The position numbers were made by a program, and so were the translations under genes. The notes under the pieces are model-generated. The model ran no database searches and had not been told where the DNA came from. It was given only the letters and a program-made list of their open reading frames with translations. This document shows positions 5,454 through 13,252 of a stretch of DNA of 15,330 bases, piece after piece. How positions within the stretch are numbered: the stretch's first letter is position 1; each line of letters begins with the position of its first letter. Source of the DNA: VBAS01 sp044867875 (GTDB lineage Bacteria > Bacteroidota > Bacteroidia > Chitinophagales > Chitinophagaceae). The stretch is from NCBI GenBank assembly GCA_044867875.1, contig JBIOVR010000138.1, positions 1 through 15,330 of the forward strand, written 5' to 3'.

Positions 5454-7799
5454 ATGCTTATGCAGCGAACATCATTTGCTTTAGACCCCCGGTATTTCCA
5501 GGTAATATTCCAAGCTATCTTTCTAAGCTATGGAATTCTTTTTCTCCATTGGAATGCCGATTGGCAACATTATATCCTCAGTATTGTTGGATGTTTATTA
5601 TTTCAATACGCCGCTGACTCTATAAAGGCAAAAAGATTTTTAAAGCCCAACGAATTTGATCGATGGGGTTTCAGCGTACTCATTAGCGCTATGAGCCTTT
5701 GCCTTTTATTAAAAACAAATGATTGGTACGTGAGTTTACTTGCCGCTTTTTTGACTGTTGCTTCAAAATATGTTCTTCGTTTTAATCAAAAGCACATTTT
5801 CAATCCTTCCGCATTTGGTATCGTAGCAACAATACTTCTTACAAAAGATGCATGGTTAAGTCCGGGTCAATGGGGAAGTAATGCCGTGATCTTTTTTGGT
5901 GTTATCACCTTCGGAACTATTGTAGTAACAAGAGTGCAGAAATTAGATGTCAGTCTTGCGTTCCTGTTAACCTTTATCGGTTTGCTTTATTGGCGGCAGG
6001 CATATGTGCTTGGCTGGCCAATGGACTATTTCATTCATTCAGTTAGTACCGGAAGTTTATTGCTCTTCACCTTTTTTATGATCAGCGATCCAAGAACATC
6101 ACCCAATCATCCAATTGCGAGAATTATTTGGGCTGTGTTAATTGCTGCAGTTTCATTTTACCTCGCCGCTTTTAAATGGAAATTCAATACGATCATTTGG
6201 GTGCTTGTTGCTGCTGCTCCATTAGTTCCACTACTTGACAAAATTTTTAAGGCAAAAGCATTTCACTGGACATCAACTATTATTCAATTCAACCTCATTA
6301 ATAAACTAAAACAAATAGTCATGAAGCCAATAATGAAAAAAGGAGCTGCAATAATTTTATTGTCAGCAATGATAACACATGAAGCTGCTGCCTTCTGCGG
6401 ATTTTATGTAAGCAAGGCAGATGGTACATTAAAAAACAAAACATCACAGGTTATACTTGTGAGAGATGGCAATCGAAATGTAATCACTATGTACAATGAC
6501 TTCAAAGGAAATTTTAAGGATTTTGCAATGGTTGTACCGGTGCCCGTTGTACTGCAAAAAAAAGATATTAAAGTGGTGGATCAGTCCATCTTTAATACAT
6601 TGAACGAATATAGTAAGCCACGATTGGTGGAGTATTATGATCAGAACCCCTGTGCACGATATGAGTATGAAAAAATGGACAAGGCAGCAGCTCAGTCATT
6701 GAGTGAAGTAGTTATAACTGGTTACGGGAATACAAAAAGAAAAGAACTTGGAGTAAAAGTCGAAGCTAAATATCTTGTTGGCGAGTATGATATTCTTATC
6801 CTTTCTGCAAAAGAATCGTCAGGATTAAAAACATGGTTGGAAGAAAACGGTTATAAAATCCCAGCTGGTGCTGATGAAGTATTAGAGCCTTATATAAAAA
6901 GCAATTTGAAATTTTTTGTAGTCAAAGTAAATGAAGCGGAAAAGAAAAAACTACCGGGAAATTTTTTGCGTCCCATTCAAATTAGTTTTACCTCTCCAAA
7001 ATTCATGTTACCAATTCGTTTAGGTATGGCCAATGCTGATGGTGACCAGGACATGATCGTGTACGCATTTACAAAAAAAGGAAGAATAGAAACAACTAAT
7101 TACAGAACAGTATCCTTGCCGACAGGAAAAAATATACCGTTGTTTGTAAAGAATAATTTTGGAAATTTCTATGCTAATCTTTTCCAGAATCAATGGGATA
7201 AAGAAGGTAAGGCGCTTGCCATGTTAGAATATGCGTGGGATGTGAGTCCGAAGAATTTTGTAAAATGCGATCCTTGCGTGGCAACTGCGCCTTCTACGCA
7301 GGATCTTGTACAGGCAGGAGTCTGGTGGCTCAATCGTGACTGGACAAACTATGACGATGTGTGGGATGATGATGACTACTCTGACAATGTTTACTTTACC
7401 CGGTTGCATGTACGTTATAACCGTAAATCATTTCCGCAGGACCTGATGTTCCAGGTAACACCCAATAAAGATAATTACCAGGCAAGATATGTGATCACTC
7501 ATCCTGCAACCGGTGATTTTAATTGTGAAGCAGGCAAAAAATACCTGAAAGAATTAAAACAGCGCAGAGCAGATGAATTAGATATGCTTACTTATCTAAC
7601 GGGAAAAGGCTATAGTGACTGGGATGTGGTATCAGAACAACCAGAAGAAAAATATGTGCCGAAAGAAGCATCCTATGCATCAATTGCGCCTTCACTTCAA
7701 AATAAACCTAAAAAAGATAAAGGTATTTTAGTTGCAACACTCAGTGTTATTGGATTGGTCTCTCTCGCTGGCTTCAGACGAAAAGAAAAGAACAGCTAA
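5454..7799 (+). CDS. RnfD/NqrB-like membrane domain fused to DUF2330 domain
   Basis: This 781-aa protein joins two parts. Residues 1-289 are a polytopic membrane domain resembling RnfD/NqrB of Na+- or H+-pumping oxidoreductases, with FNPSAFG (116-122) and FFMISDPRTSP (207-217) matching conserved signatures. No SGAT flavinylation motif is seen. Residues 290-781 are a DUF2330 protein that looks complete. It starts with what reads as its own signal sequence (MKPIMKKGAAIILLSAMITHEAAA, shown here only as a landmark at 290-313), then CGFYVSKADG (C315), FAMVVPVP and VGEYDILILSA. It ends with a transmembrane segment (757-774) and a basic tail RRKEKNS, probably a membrane anchor with the domain in the periplasm. 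An insert resembling the SusC/TonB plug motif (SEVVITGYGNTKRKE, 417-431) sits in the linker. ATG codons at 6321 and 6333 could start a separate DUF2330 product. The function is unknown. Confidence 0.83.
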   Translation: MLMQRTSFALDPRYFQVIFQAIFLSYGILFLHWNADWQHYILSIVGCLLFQYAADSIKAKRFLKPNEFDRWGFSVLISAMSLCLLLKTNDWYVSLLAAFLTVASKYVLRFNQKHIFNPSAFGIVATILLTKDAWLSPGQWGSNAVIFFGVITFGTIVVTRVQKLDVSLAFLLTFIGLLYWRQAYVLGWPMDYFIHSVSTGSLLLFTFFMISDPRTSPNHPIARIIWAVLIAAVSFYLAAFKWKFNTIIWVLVAAAPLVPLLDKIFKAKAFHWTSTIIQFNLINKLKQIVMKPIMKKGAAIILLSAMITHEAAAFCGFYVSKADGTLKNKTSQVILVRDGNRNVITMYNDFKGNFKDFAMVVPVPVVLQKKDIKVVDQSIFNTLNEYSKPRLVEYYDQNPCARYEYEKMDKAAAQSLSEVVITGYGNTKRKELGVKVEAKYLVGEYDILILSAKESSGLKTWLEENGYKIPAGADEVLEPYIKSNLKFFVVKVNEAEKKKLPGNFLRPIQISFTSPKFMLPIRLGMANADGDQDMIVYAFTKKGRIETTNYRTVSLPTGKNIPLFVKNNFGNFYANLFQNQWDKEGKALAMLEYAWDVSPKNFVKCDPCVATAPSTQDLVQAGVWWLNRDWTNYDDVWDDDDYSDNVYFTRLHVRYNRKSFPQDLMFQVTPNKDNYQARYVITHPATGDFNCEAGKKYLKELKQRRADELDMLTYLTGKGYSDWDVVSEQPEEKYVPKEASYASIAPSLQNKPKKDKGILVATLSVIGLVSLAGFRRKEKNS

Positions 7800-7810
7800 C
7801 ACTTAATAAT

Positions 7811-7840
7811 AAGAGCTTGTTTTTACAAGCTCTTTATTAT
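7811..7840. terminator. Bidirectional intrinsic terminator between convergent genes
   Basis: A perfect 10-bp stem AAGAGCTTGT / ACAAGCTCTT with a TTTT loop (7811-7834) is followed on the + strand by ttattatttatttt. The reverse side is also AT-rich (attattaag). It lies between the stop of the RnfD-DUF2330 gene (7799) and the minus-strand stop of the GH88 gene (7841), so it probably ends transcription from both sides. Confidence 0.88.
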
Positions 7841-9043
7841 TTATTTTAAGTACCAGTTTTTATACCGCATCAGCGCTTCGATAAAATAATAATCACCATA
7901 GGTTAGCGGTACATCAACTTCTGATTTTGCCGGCAAATGGCCGACTCCATGCTTCAAAATGAATCCTCCGTTAGTGCCCACGGTTGCACGATAAGATAAA
8001 GAAAGGTTTTTAAGAATAGTTATTGATACATCCATATATTCTTTTTGCTGAGCCTTATTGGAATATTTTGCCAGCTCTAATAATGCTGAACAAAGAATCG
8101 CTGCTGCAGATGCGTCACGATAAGTATTCGGGATATCTGTTGCATCATAATCCCAATAAGGAATCTTATCTGCTGGCATATTTTTATGATGCAATAAAAA
8201 ATTCGCAATATTAATAGCCTCGTTCAAATATTCTTTCTTCCCGGTTTCACGATACATCATTGTAAAACCATATAAGCCCCATGATTGACCACGTGCCCAT
8301 GCAGATTCATCAAATGCTCCTTGCGCCGTGTATCCCTTAATTTTTTTTCCAGTGACAGTATCATAATCGATGACATGATATGAACTGAAGTCATTCCGAT
8401 AATGATTTTTTATAGTTGTATTTGCATGTGTAATGGCGACCTTATAAAAAGAGGAATCAGCACTAAGCTTTGTCATCTCACACAAAAATTCAAGATTCAT
8501 CATATTATCAATGATCACAGGAAATTGCCAGCGGCTATTACTATTCCAGGACTTGATACATCCAATGATCGGATTAAATCTTGTTGATAAGGAATGTGCT
8601 CCTGTGATCATTACATTCTTGTAAGAGTTTTCTTTTGTAAGACGATATCCGTTTCCATAACTGCAATAAAGCATAAACCCAAGATCATGAGTCCCCGTAT
8701 TATTTTTTTCTTTCTCCAATAAGGCAGTACTGAGTATTGCTTCTGCCTTCAGACTTTCATCTTTTGTATATTCATACAAATACCATAGGGTGCCAGGATA
8801 AAAACCGCTGCACCACCAATCACTTCCGGAAACAATGAGTTCATTTTTTACAGAATCATAACTGCGGGGTAATTTACCAGCAGGTAATAATTTCTGCATA
8901 TACTTATATTGCTTTACTGCTAACTGAAGATCTTCATCAACCAGTTTTTGTATTTCCTTTTTTGATGATTGCGTAAAGCCTTGCAAAAAATTAAATAGTA
9001 CAGCAATTGTGATAAAGATTTTATATCCGCCCATTCTTTTCAT
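7841..9043 (-). CDS. Glycoside hydrolase family 88, unsaturated glucuronyl hydrolase
   Basis: This is a 400-aa secreted GH88 enzyme. The family removes delta-4,5-unsaturated uronic acid from oligosaccharides left by polysaccharide lyases (glycosaminoglycans, gellan, xanthan), starting by hydrating the double bond. Residues 1-24 form a signal peptide (cut near GFTQ). The two catalytic aspartates of the family appear at D120 (THDLGFM) and D179 (IIDNMMNLE). The segments WWCSGFYPGTLWYLY, DESAWARGQSWGLYGF and DIPNTYRDASAAAI are typical (alpha/alpha)6-barrel family signatures. The start ATG at 9043 is 8 bases after the stop of the L,D-transpeptidase gene, so this is the second gene of a two-gene operon. 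No lyase, SusC/D pair or sulfatase is nearby, which is unusual for a polysaccharide utilisation role. Confidence 0.93.
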   Translation of the reverse strand: MKRMGGYKIFITIAVLFNFLQGFTQSSKKEIQKLVDEDLQLAVKQYKYMQKLLPAGKLPRSYDSVKNELIVSGSDWWCSGFYPGTLWYLYEYTKDESLKAEAILSTALLEKEKNNTGTHDLGFMLYCSYGNGYRLTKENSYKNVMITGAHSLSTRFNPIIGCIKSWNSNSRWQFPVIIDNMMNLEFLCEMTKLSADSSFYKVAITHANTTIKNHYRNDFSSYHVIDYDTVTGKKIKGYTAQGAFDESAWARGQSWGLYGFTMMYRETGKKEYLNEAINIANFLLHHKNMPADKIPYWDYDATDIPNTYRDASAAAILCSALLELAKYSNKAQQKEYMDVSITILKNLSLSYRATVGTNGGFILKHGVGHLPAKSEVDVPLTYGDYYFIEALMRYKNWYLK

Positions 9044-9051
9044 AGTAACAT

Positions 9052-10659
9052 TTATTTTGCTTTTGCAAATAATCTTTCTTTCATCTTTTTATCATGACCA
9101 TAAACATCTTCGCGGAAATTTAATTTACCATCCCTGTCAACCCATGCTGTAAAATAGCCAATGAAAACAGGGATCGGTTCTTTTATTGAATAATATTGTT
9201 CTTTACCCGCATTCATGGCCTTTGTTATTCTTAATGAATCCCATTTTGCATCATTTCTTAAAAGATATTGTGCAACTCTTTTTGGCTCACTAAGCCGGAT
9301 ACATCCATGGCTAAATGCTCTTTTATCTTCACTAAAAAGACTTTTTGATGGAGTATCGTGTAGATAAATGTTATAAGTATTAGGAAACAAAAATTTAACC
9401 TGCCCAAGCGAGTTCCATGGTCCGGGTTTTTGTCTTACACTTTTTCCATTCCATTCCATGTGGTGTTGTGCCAAATAATTTTTATTTCTTGCTATTCCGG
9501 GTAATATTTCCTTTTTTAATATTGAGGGAGGAACATTCCAATATGGGCTAAAAACAACATACTTTAAATTACCTGTAAAGATCACTGTATTATTCGCTGC
9601 ACTACCTACCACAACATTTGAGCTCCAACTATATTTCCCTTTATCATATACATGCAATCGAAACTCCGGAATATTCACCAAGAAATAATCCGAGGATGGT
9701 TCTTTTGGCAACCAGCGAATGCGTTCCATATTTATTAATATCTGGTGTAGTCGTTCTTCTATAGGTCGCTTCATTTCATTTATAAGCGAAATCGTGATAA
9801 TGCCGTCTTCTTTGAATCCATAACGTTTTTCAAAACTTTTTACTGCCTCTTCTAATTCCTTTGTAAAAATTATTGTGGTGTCCTCTTTGATCATATCGCC
9901 TGTTAAAAACAATCTTTTCTTAATTAGCGGCAACAACGCTGAAGTATCATTTAACTTATAGCTTTTCTTATCTGGTTTTGCAATTGACCAGCTACCTTTT
10001 TTTTCGATCTCATAATATTTAAGAAGGTAACTCTTTAATAGATCATACTGACGGTTTAATGGTTCGAGTTCCTTTAAATTATAACCCTTGCGGGACAATA
10101 CGGAATCAAGTAGTGCAGAAGGATCAATTTTTTTCCGGGGAATAAACCAATCTAACTCATGTGCATCAAGTTGGTTACTCCCCTGGTAAGCTCTTCTTGT
10201 ATAGCGAAAAAATTGCCCTGTCAAAAGCAACTCCGTATTTAATACAATGCTATCATTAATATTATAATTGAAGTTCCCGCTCCACAAGGAATCATATAAT
10301 TGTTCAAATGAATAATTTCTTAAAGCAGAGTCCTGCGAATAGCTGATATACTCTTTATACGCCACATAAAAAGAAGAGGCATAATCGGCCATGCCTTCTT
10401 TAAAAAACCATGCATATTGATAATTGCGGGAATTATAGAAATTTCGCATTCTTCTTTTAATTGAATCATGAAACTGTTGTTTAACAAGAAACCTTTCCAT
10501 TTGCAGACTGTCAAAAAATATTTCGCTGTAGGAGGTTCCTAATTTGATTGAAGTGTCCCTCGATGTTGGTTGGGCCTGAGCCCGTGCTTCGTTGCCGCTT
10601 TGCTTGCAACTATAACATGTTATGATGATCACTGAGGAAAAAAGGAGTATTTTTTTCAT
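9052..10659 (-). CDS. L,D-transpeptidase (YcbB-like), lipoprotein
   Basis: This 535-aa cell-wall enzyme forms 3-3 cross-links in peptidoglycan or attaches proteins to it. The N-terminus is a lipoprotein signal with an atypical lipobox (TCYSC, lipid cysteine C18), so it is anchored in the envelope. A large helical scaffold (about 45-250) resembles that of YcbB/LdtD. Then comes a peptidoglycan-binding-like segment (264-298, AVKSFEKRYGFKEDGIIT) and the YkuD catalytic domain (about 325-470) with H434 (YLHDTP) and the motif SHGCIRL containing the nucleophile C453 and R455. The length is typical of the YcbB type. It is the first gene of a minus-strand operon with the GH88 gene, 8 bases apart, and is divergent from the DUF5606 gene. 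The 130-base intergenic region has no strong promoter box on this strand; tgtatttg (10693-10700 reversed) is one mismatch from TAnnTTTG. Confidence 0.93.
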   Translation of the reverse strand: MKKILLFSSVIIITCYSCKQSGNEARAQAQPTSRDTSIKLGTSYSEIFFDSLQMERFLVKQQFHDSIKRRMRNFYNSRNYQYAWFFKEGMADYASSFYVAYKEYISYSQDSALRNYSFEQLYDSLWSGNFNYNINDSIVLNTELLLTGQFFRYTRRAYQGSNQLDAHELDWFIPRKKIDPSALLDSVLSRKGYNLKELEPLNRQYDLLKSYLLKYYEIEKKGSWSIAKPDKKSYKLNDTSALLPLIKKRLFLTGDMIKEDTTIIFTKELEEAVKSFEKRYGFKEDGIITISLINEMKRPIEERLHQILINMERIRWLPKEPSSDYFLVNIPEFRLHVYDKGKYSWSSNVVVGSAANNTVIFTGNLKYVVFSPYWNVPPSILKKEILPGIARNKNYLAQHHMEWNGKSVRQKPGPWNSLGQVKFLFPNTYNIYLHDTPSKSLFSEDKRAFSHGCIRLSEPKRVAQYLLRNDAKWDSLRITKAMNAGKEQYYSIKEPIPVFIGYFTAWVDRDGKLNFREDVYGHDKKMKERLFAKAK

Positions 10660-10789
10660 GTTTAATGGTTTCCTTTATGATGTAAATTAATTCAAATACA
10701 AGACGTAACGGGAAGTCGAATAAAAAATAAATCGAAAGATTTTAGTTGCTCTTTTCGGGTTATCTTGCACTCCCAAATTCTAAATTTTT

Positions 10790-11272
10790 ATGGAGTATAG
10801 TAAACTTGTTGCAGTTACCGGTCTTCCGGGATTATTTGAGCTGATCAGCAGTCGCGGAGATGGTGCTGTTGTACGTTCACTTGATGATAATAAAACCCAG
10901 TTCATTTCCGGCCGTGTGCATAATTTTTCTCACCTCGAAAGCATAGAGGTTTATACACAAAGGGACAACGTGAACCTTGTAGATGTTTTTAATGCAATGG
11001 AAAAAGACGGCGGTTCTTTGCCGGATGCAAAAAGTAATGATGCTGTAAAAAAGTATTTCGAAAAAGTTTACCCAGAAATGGATTTTGAAAGAGTGTACAG
11101 CAGCGATATGAAAAAAATGGTGAAATGGTTTGAGTCATTGAAAAAACATAACATAGAAATAAAACTTACCGAACTACCTGAGGAAACAGAAGAGGCTGTT
11201 GAAGAGGTGAAGGAAGAACCAGTCGTTGAAGCAAAGCCTAAAAAGCGAGCTGCTAAAAAGAAATCCGAATAA
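10790..11272 (+). CDS. DUF5606 domain protein
   Basis: This 160-aa protein matches, as I recall it, the Bacteroidota-conserved DUF5606 family, whose N-terminus reads KLVAVTGLPGLFELI. Conserved blocks visible here are VAVTGLPGLFELIS, TQFISGRVHNFSHLESIEVYT and VKKYFEKVYPEMDFERVYSSDMKKMVKW. Residues 1-128 look folded; 129-160 form a low-complexity tail of glutamates followed by lysines (EETEEAVEEVKEE... KPKKRAAKKK), perhaps for nucleic acid or protein binding. There is no signal peptide, so it is cytosolic. Its function is unknown in the family. The start ATG fits the conserved N-terminus. Upstream, tatcttgc (10761-10768) is near a -7 box but lacks a well-spaced TTG. The M3 peptidase gene follows 87 bases later through a repeat-rich leader. 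Confidence 0.85.
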   Translation: MEYSKLVAVTGLPGLFELISSRGDGAVVRSLDDNKTQFISGRVHNFSHLESIEVYTQRDNVNLVDVFNAMEKDGGSLPDAKSNDAVKKYFEKVYPEMDFERVYSSDMKKMVKWFESLKKHNIEIKLTELPEETEEAVEEVKEEPVVEAKPKKRAAKKKSE

Positions 11273-11299
11273 ATTTTTTAATAATCAGATCACCGATAG

Positions 11300-11358
11300 T
11301 TTGCTAATGTGAAATGATGCTGGCCCCTGATTTGCATATTAGCACATTAGTAAATTAG
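11300..11358. repeat. TTAG-type 8-base repeats and 12-bp inverted repeat in the M3 peptidase leader
   Basis: TTTGCTAATGTG (11300-11311) pairs with CACATTAGTAAA (11343-11354) over 12 positions with one G-T wobble, and ATGC/GCAT (11317-11320 and 11334-11337) adds an inner stem. The right arm is part of three tandem 8-base units CATATTAG, CACATTAG, TAAATTAG (11335-11358) that end one base before the start codon at 11360. Such TTAG/CTAAT strings resemble dispersed repeats in other Bacteroidota, from memory. The resulting RNA hairpin could mask the translation start. Confidence 0.6.
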
Positions 11359-11359
11359 T

Positions 11360-13090
11360 ATGCTTATGTATTCTGCCGATATAAAAAAACTTCCCCGTCA
11401 TTTTTTACCAAAGGATTTTACTGTTACTACCTGGGAAAACCTGGAACCTTTTTTCATTGATCTTCTTGAAAGAAAATTAAACTCAAAAGAAGACCTGGAA
11501 CAATGGTTAAAAGACATAAGTGAACTGGAAGCTGTTTTAAGTGAAGATGGCTGCTGGCGGCAAATAAAGATGACATGTGATACTGAGAATAAGGAACTCG
11601 AAGAGGCTTTTACTTTTTTCATGATGGAGATTCAGCCAAAAGCACAACCATATGCTGACAAGCTGAATAAAAAACTTATCAGCTGTCCTTTTACAAAAGA
11701 ACTTGATCAACAAAAGTTTTTTACATATTTACGTACAGTAAAGAAAAACATTGATCTTTTCCGCGAAGAAAACATACCAATCGTTGCTGAGATGAGTGTT
11801 ATGCAACAGCAATATGGCGTCATTTCAGGTAAAATGACAATCGAGGTTGATGGAAAAGAATACACATTACAACAGGCAGCAAAATTCCTGGAGAATAACG
11901 ACAGAAAATTAAGAGAGTCTGTTTACAGAAAGGTTGGTGACAGGCGTTTAAAAGATAAAGAAAGTCTGAACAAATTATTTTCCTCTCTTATTGAAAAGCG
12001 TCATCGTATTGCAGTAAATGCAGGGTTTGCAAATTACCGGGATTATAAGTTTGCAGAAATGGGTCGCTTTGATTACAGGCCGGAAGATTGTTTTCAATTT
12101 CACCAGGCAGTAAAAGAAAAAATATTACCGCTGGTAAATGAGATCTATGAAAGAAAGAAGAAAAGACTTGGTGTAGATACGTTGCGTCCTTGGGACCTGG
12201 AAGCTCATCCTGCTGATGAAAAAGCTTTGAACCCTTTTAAATCCGGTGATGAGCTGGTTGAAAAATCAATTCAATGTTTTAATGAGTTGAAACCATTCTT
12301 TGGCGATTGCTTAAATAAAATGAAAGCAATGGGTCATCTTGATCTTGACAGCAGAAAAGGAAAAGCACCCGGTGGCTATAATTGTCCTTTAGCTGAAAGT
12401 GGTGCTCCTTTTATTTTTATGAATGCAGCCGGACAAATGGATGATGTAACAACGATGGTACATGAAGGTGGCCACGCAGTTCATTCTTTTCTTGCTCATG
12501 AACTTGAATTGACGGCTTTCAAAGAATACCCGATGGAAATTGCAGAGGTTGCAAGTATGGCAATGGAGCTTTTTACAATGGATAACTGGCATGTGTTTTT
12601 TAAATCCGAAGAAGAATTAAAACAAGCCAAAGAGCATCAGCTTGAAAGAGTGATCACAATATTTCCCTGGATAGCCACTATTGATAAATTCCAGCATTGG
12701 CTTTATGAGAACCCCAATCATACCGAGGAAGAAAGATCAAATAAATGGGTTGATATTTTTACTGAATTTACTTCTCCTGTTCTCGATGTTTCCGGTTTAG
12801 AAGAATACCGCAGGTATTTTTGGCAAAAGCAACTCCATCTTTTTGAAGTGCCGTTTTATTATATAGAATATGGTATTGCGCAACTTGGCGCCATCGGTCT
12901 CTGGAAACAGTTTAAAGAAAATAAGGATCAGGCCCTTAATAATTATATGACTGCACTTTCCCAGGGCGGCACAAAAACTTTACCGGAGCTTTTTAAATCT
13001 GCCGGCCTGCATTTCGATTTTTCCCCGTCTGTAGTTGGTACTTTAATGTCTTTTGTACACGCAGAAATGCAAGCCTTAACAAAAGAATAA
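11360..13090 (+). CDS. M3 family oligoendopeptidase (PepF-like)
   Basis: This 576-aa zinc metallopeptidase of family M3 (thimet oligopeptidase / PepF group) cleaves short cytosolic peptides. The zinc motif HEGGH is at residues 368-372 (MVHEGGHAVHSF) with the distal glutamate ligand near E396 (PMEIAEVASM). The segments APGGYNCPLAESGAPFIFMN and FYYIEYGIAQLGAIGLW are standard for the family. There is no signal peptide, consistent with cytosolic action. Length is normal. The first ATG at 11360 abuts the TTAG repeats; the second ATG at 11366 (MYSADIKKLP) is an alternative start. A hairpin with a T-run follows the stop. Identification is secure, but exact peptide preference is not visible. Confidence 0.95.
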   Translation: MLMYSADIKKLPRHFLPKDFTVTTWENLEPFFIDLLERKLNSKEDLEQWLKDISELEAVLSEDGCWRQIKMTCDTENKELEEAFTFFMMEIQPKAQPYADKLNKKLISCPFTKELDQQKFFTYLRTVKKNIDLFREENIPIVAEMSVMQQQYGVISGKMTIEVDGKEYTLQQAAKFLENNDRKLRESVYRKVGDRRLKDKESLNKLFSSLIEKRHRIAVNAGFANYRDYKFAEMGRFDYRPEDCFQFHQAVKEKILPLVNEIYERKKKRLGVDTLRPWDLEAHPADEKALNPFKSGDELVEKSIQCFNELKPFFGDCLNKMKAMGHLDLDSRKGKAPGGYNCPLAESGAPFIFMNAAGQMDDVTTMVHEGGHAVHSFLAHELELTAFKEYPMEIAEVASMAMELFTMDNWHVFFKSEEELKQAKEHQLERVITIFPWIATIDKFQHWLYENPNHTEEERSNKWVDIFTEFTSPVLDVSGLEEYRRYFWQKQLHLFEVPFYYIEYGIAQLGAIGLWKQFKENKDQALNNYMTALSQGGTKTLPELFKSAGLHFDFSPSVVGTLMSFVHAEMQALTKE

Positions 13091-13095
13091 TGGAA

Positions 13096-13126
13096 TATAC
13101 CACAAACGTGGTATGCCTCTTTTTTG
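13096..13126 (+). terminator. Intrinsic terminator of the M3 peptidase gene
   Basis: ATACCAC-AAAC-GTGGTAT forms a perfect 7-bp stem (13097-13103 with 13108-13114), followed by gcctcttttttgg with a run of six T. It begins 6 bases after the stop codon at 13090 and probably ends the peptidase transcript. Confidence 0.75.
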
Positions 13127-13166
13127 GATTATACTTAATTCTCGTTTTACTTTACGTAAGAATAGA

Positions 13167-13185
13167 AAATGCAATAATTGCATTT
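13167..13185. promoter_or_regulatory. Orphan 19-bp perfect palindrome, Fur-box-like
   Basis: AAATGCAATAATTGCATTT is a perfect 9-1-9 inverted repeat in the 151-base gap between the convergent M3 peptidase and Fur-family genes. Its core, ATGCAAT-A-ATTGCAT, has the 7-1-7 form of Fur-superfamily operators. It shares TGCAA/TTGCA half-sites with the operator upstream of the MerC gene, but with a centre 2 bases shorter. A one-base loop cannot form a full RNA stem, so a protein site is more likely than a terminator. No promoter was seen beside it. Confidence 0.45.
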
Positions 13186-13214
13186 CAACATAGCTACTAA
13201 TCAGAGCCTTAACC

Positions 13215-13252
13215 TAAGTCCCCTTGTTTCCACACGGGGGCTTACTTTTTTT
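13215..13252 (+). terminator. Strong + strand terminator overlapping the end of the Fur-family gene
   Basis: TAAGTCCCC (13215-13223) pairs with GGGGGCTTA (13236-13244), including one G-T wobble. An inner TGT/ACA extends the stem across one mismatch to a TTCC loop. ACTTTTTTT follows, so it terminates + strand transcripts. It overlaps the last codon and stop of the minus-strand Fur-family gene. The peptidase gene already has a terminator at 13096, so this one is either a back-up or ends another, short transcript. Confidence 0.7.

Noticed and set aside
7364..7385. Aspartate-rich run (DDVWDDDDYSD) as a calcium-binding repeat in the DUF2330 region
   Set aside because: It is a single short acidic loop without repeat spacing or a known calcium motif.
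10746..10768. Promoter of the DUF5606 gene from TTG and TATCTTGC
   Set aside because: The -7 word lacks one T and the spacer is only 12 bases instead of about 19.
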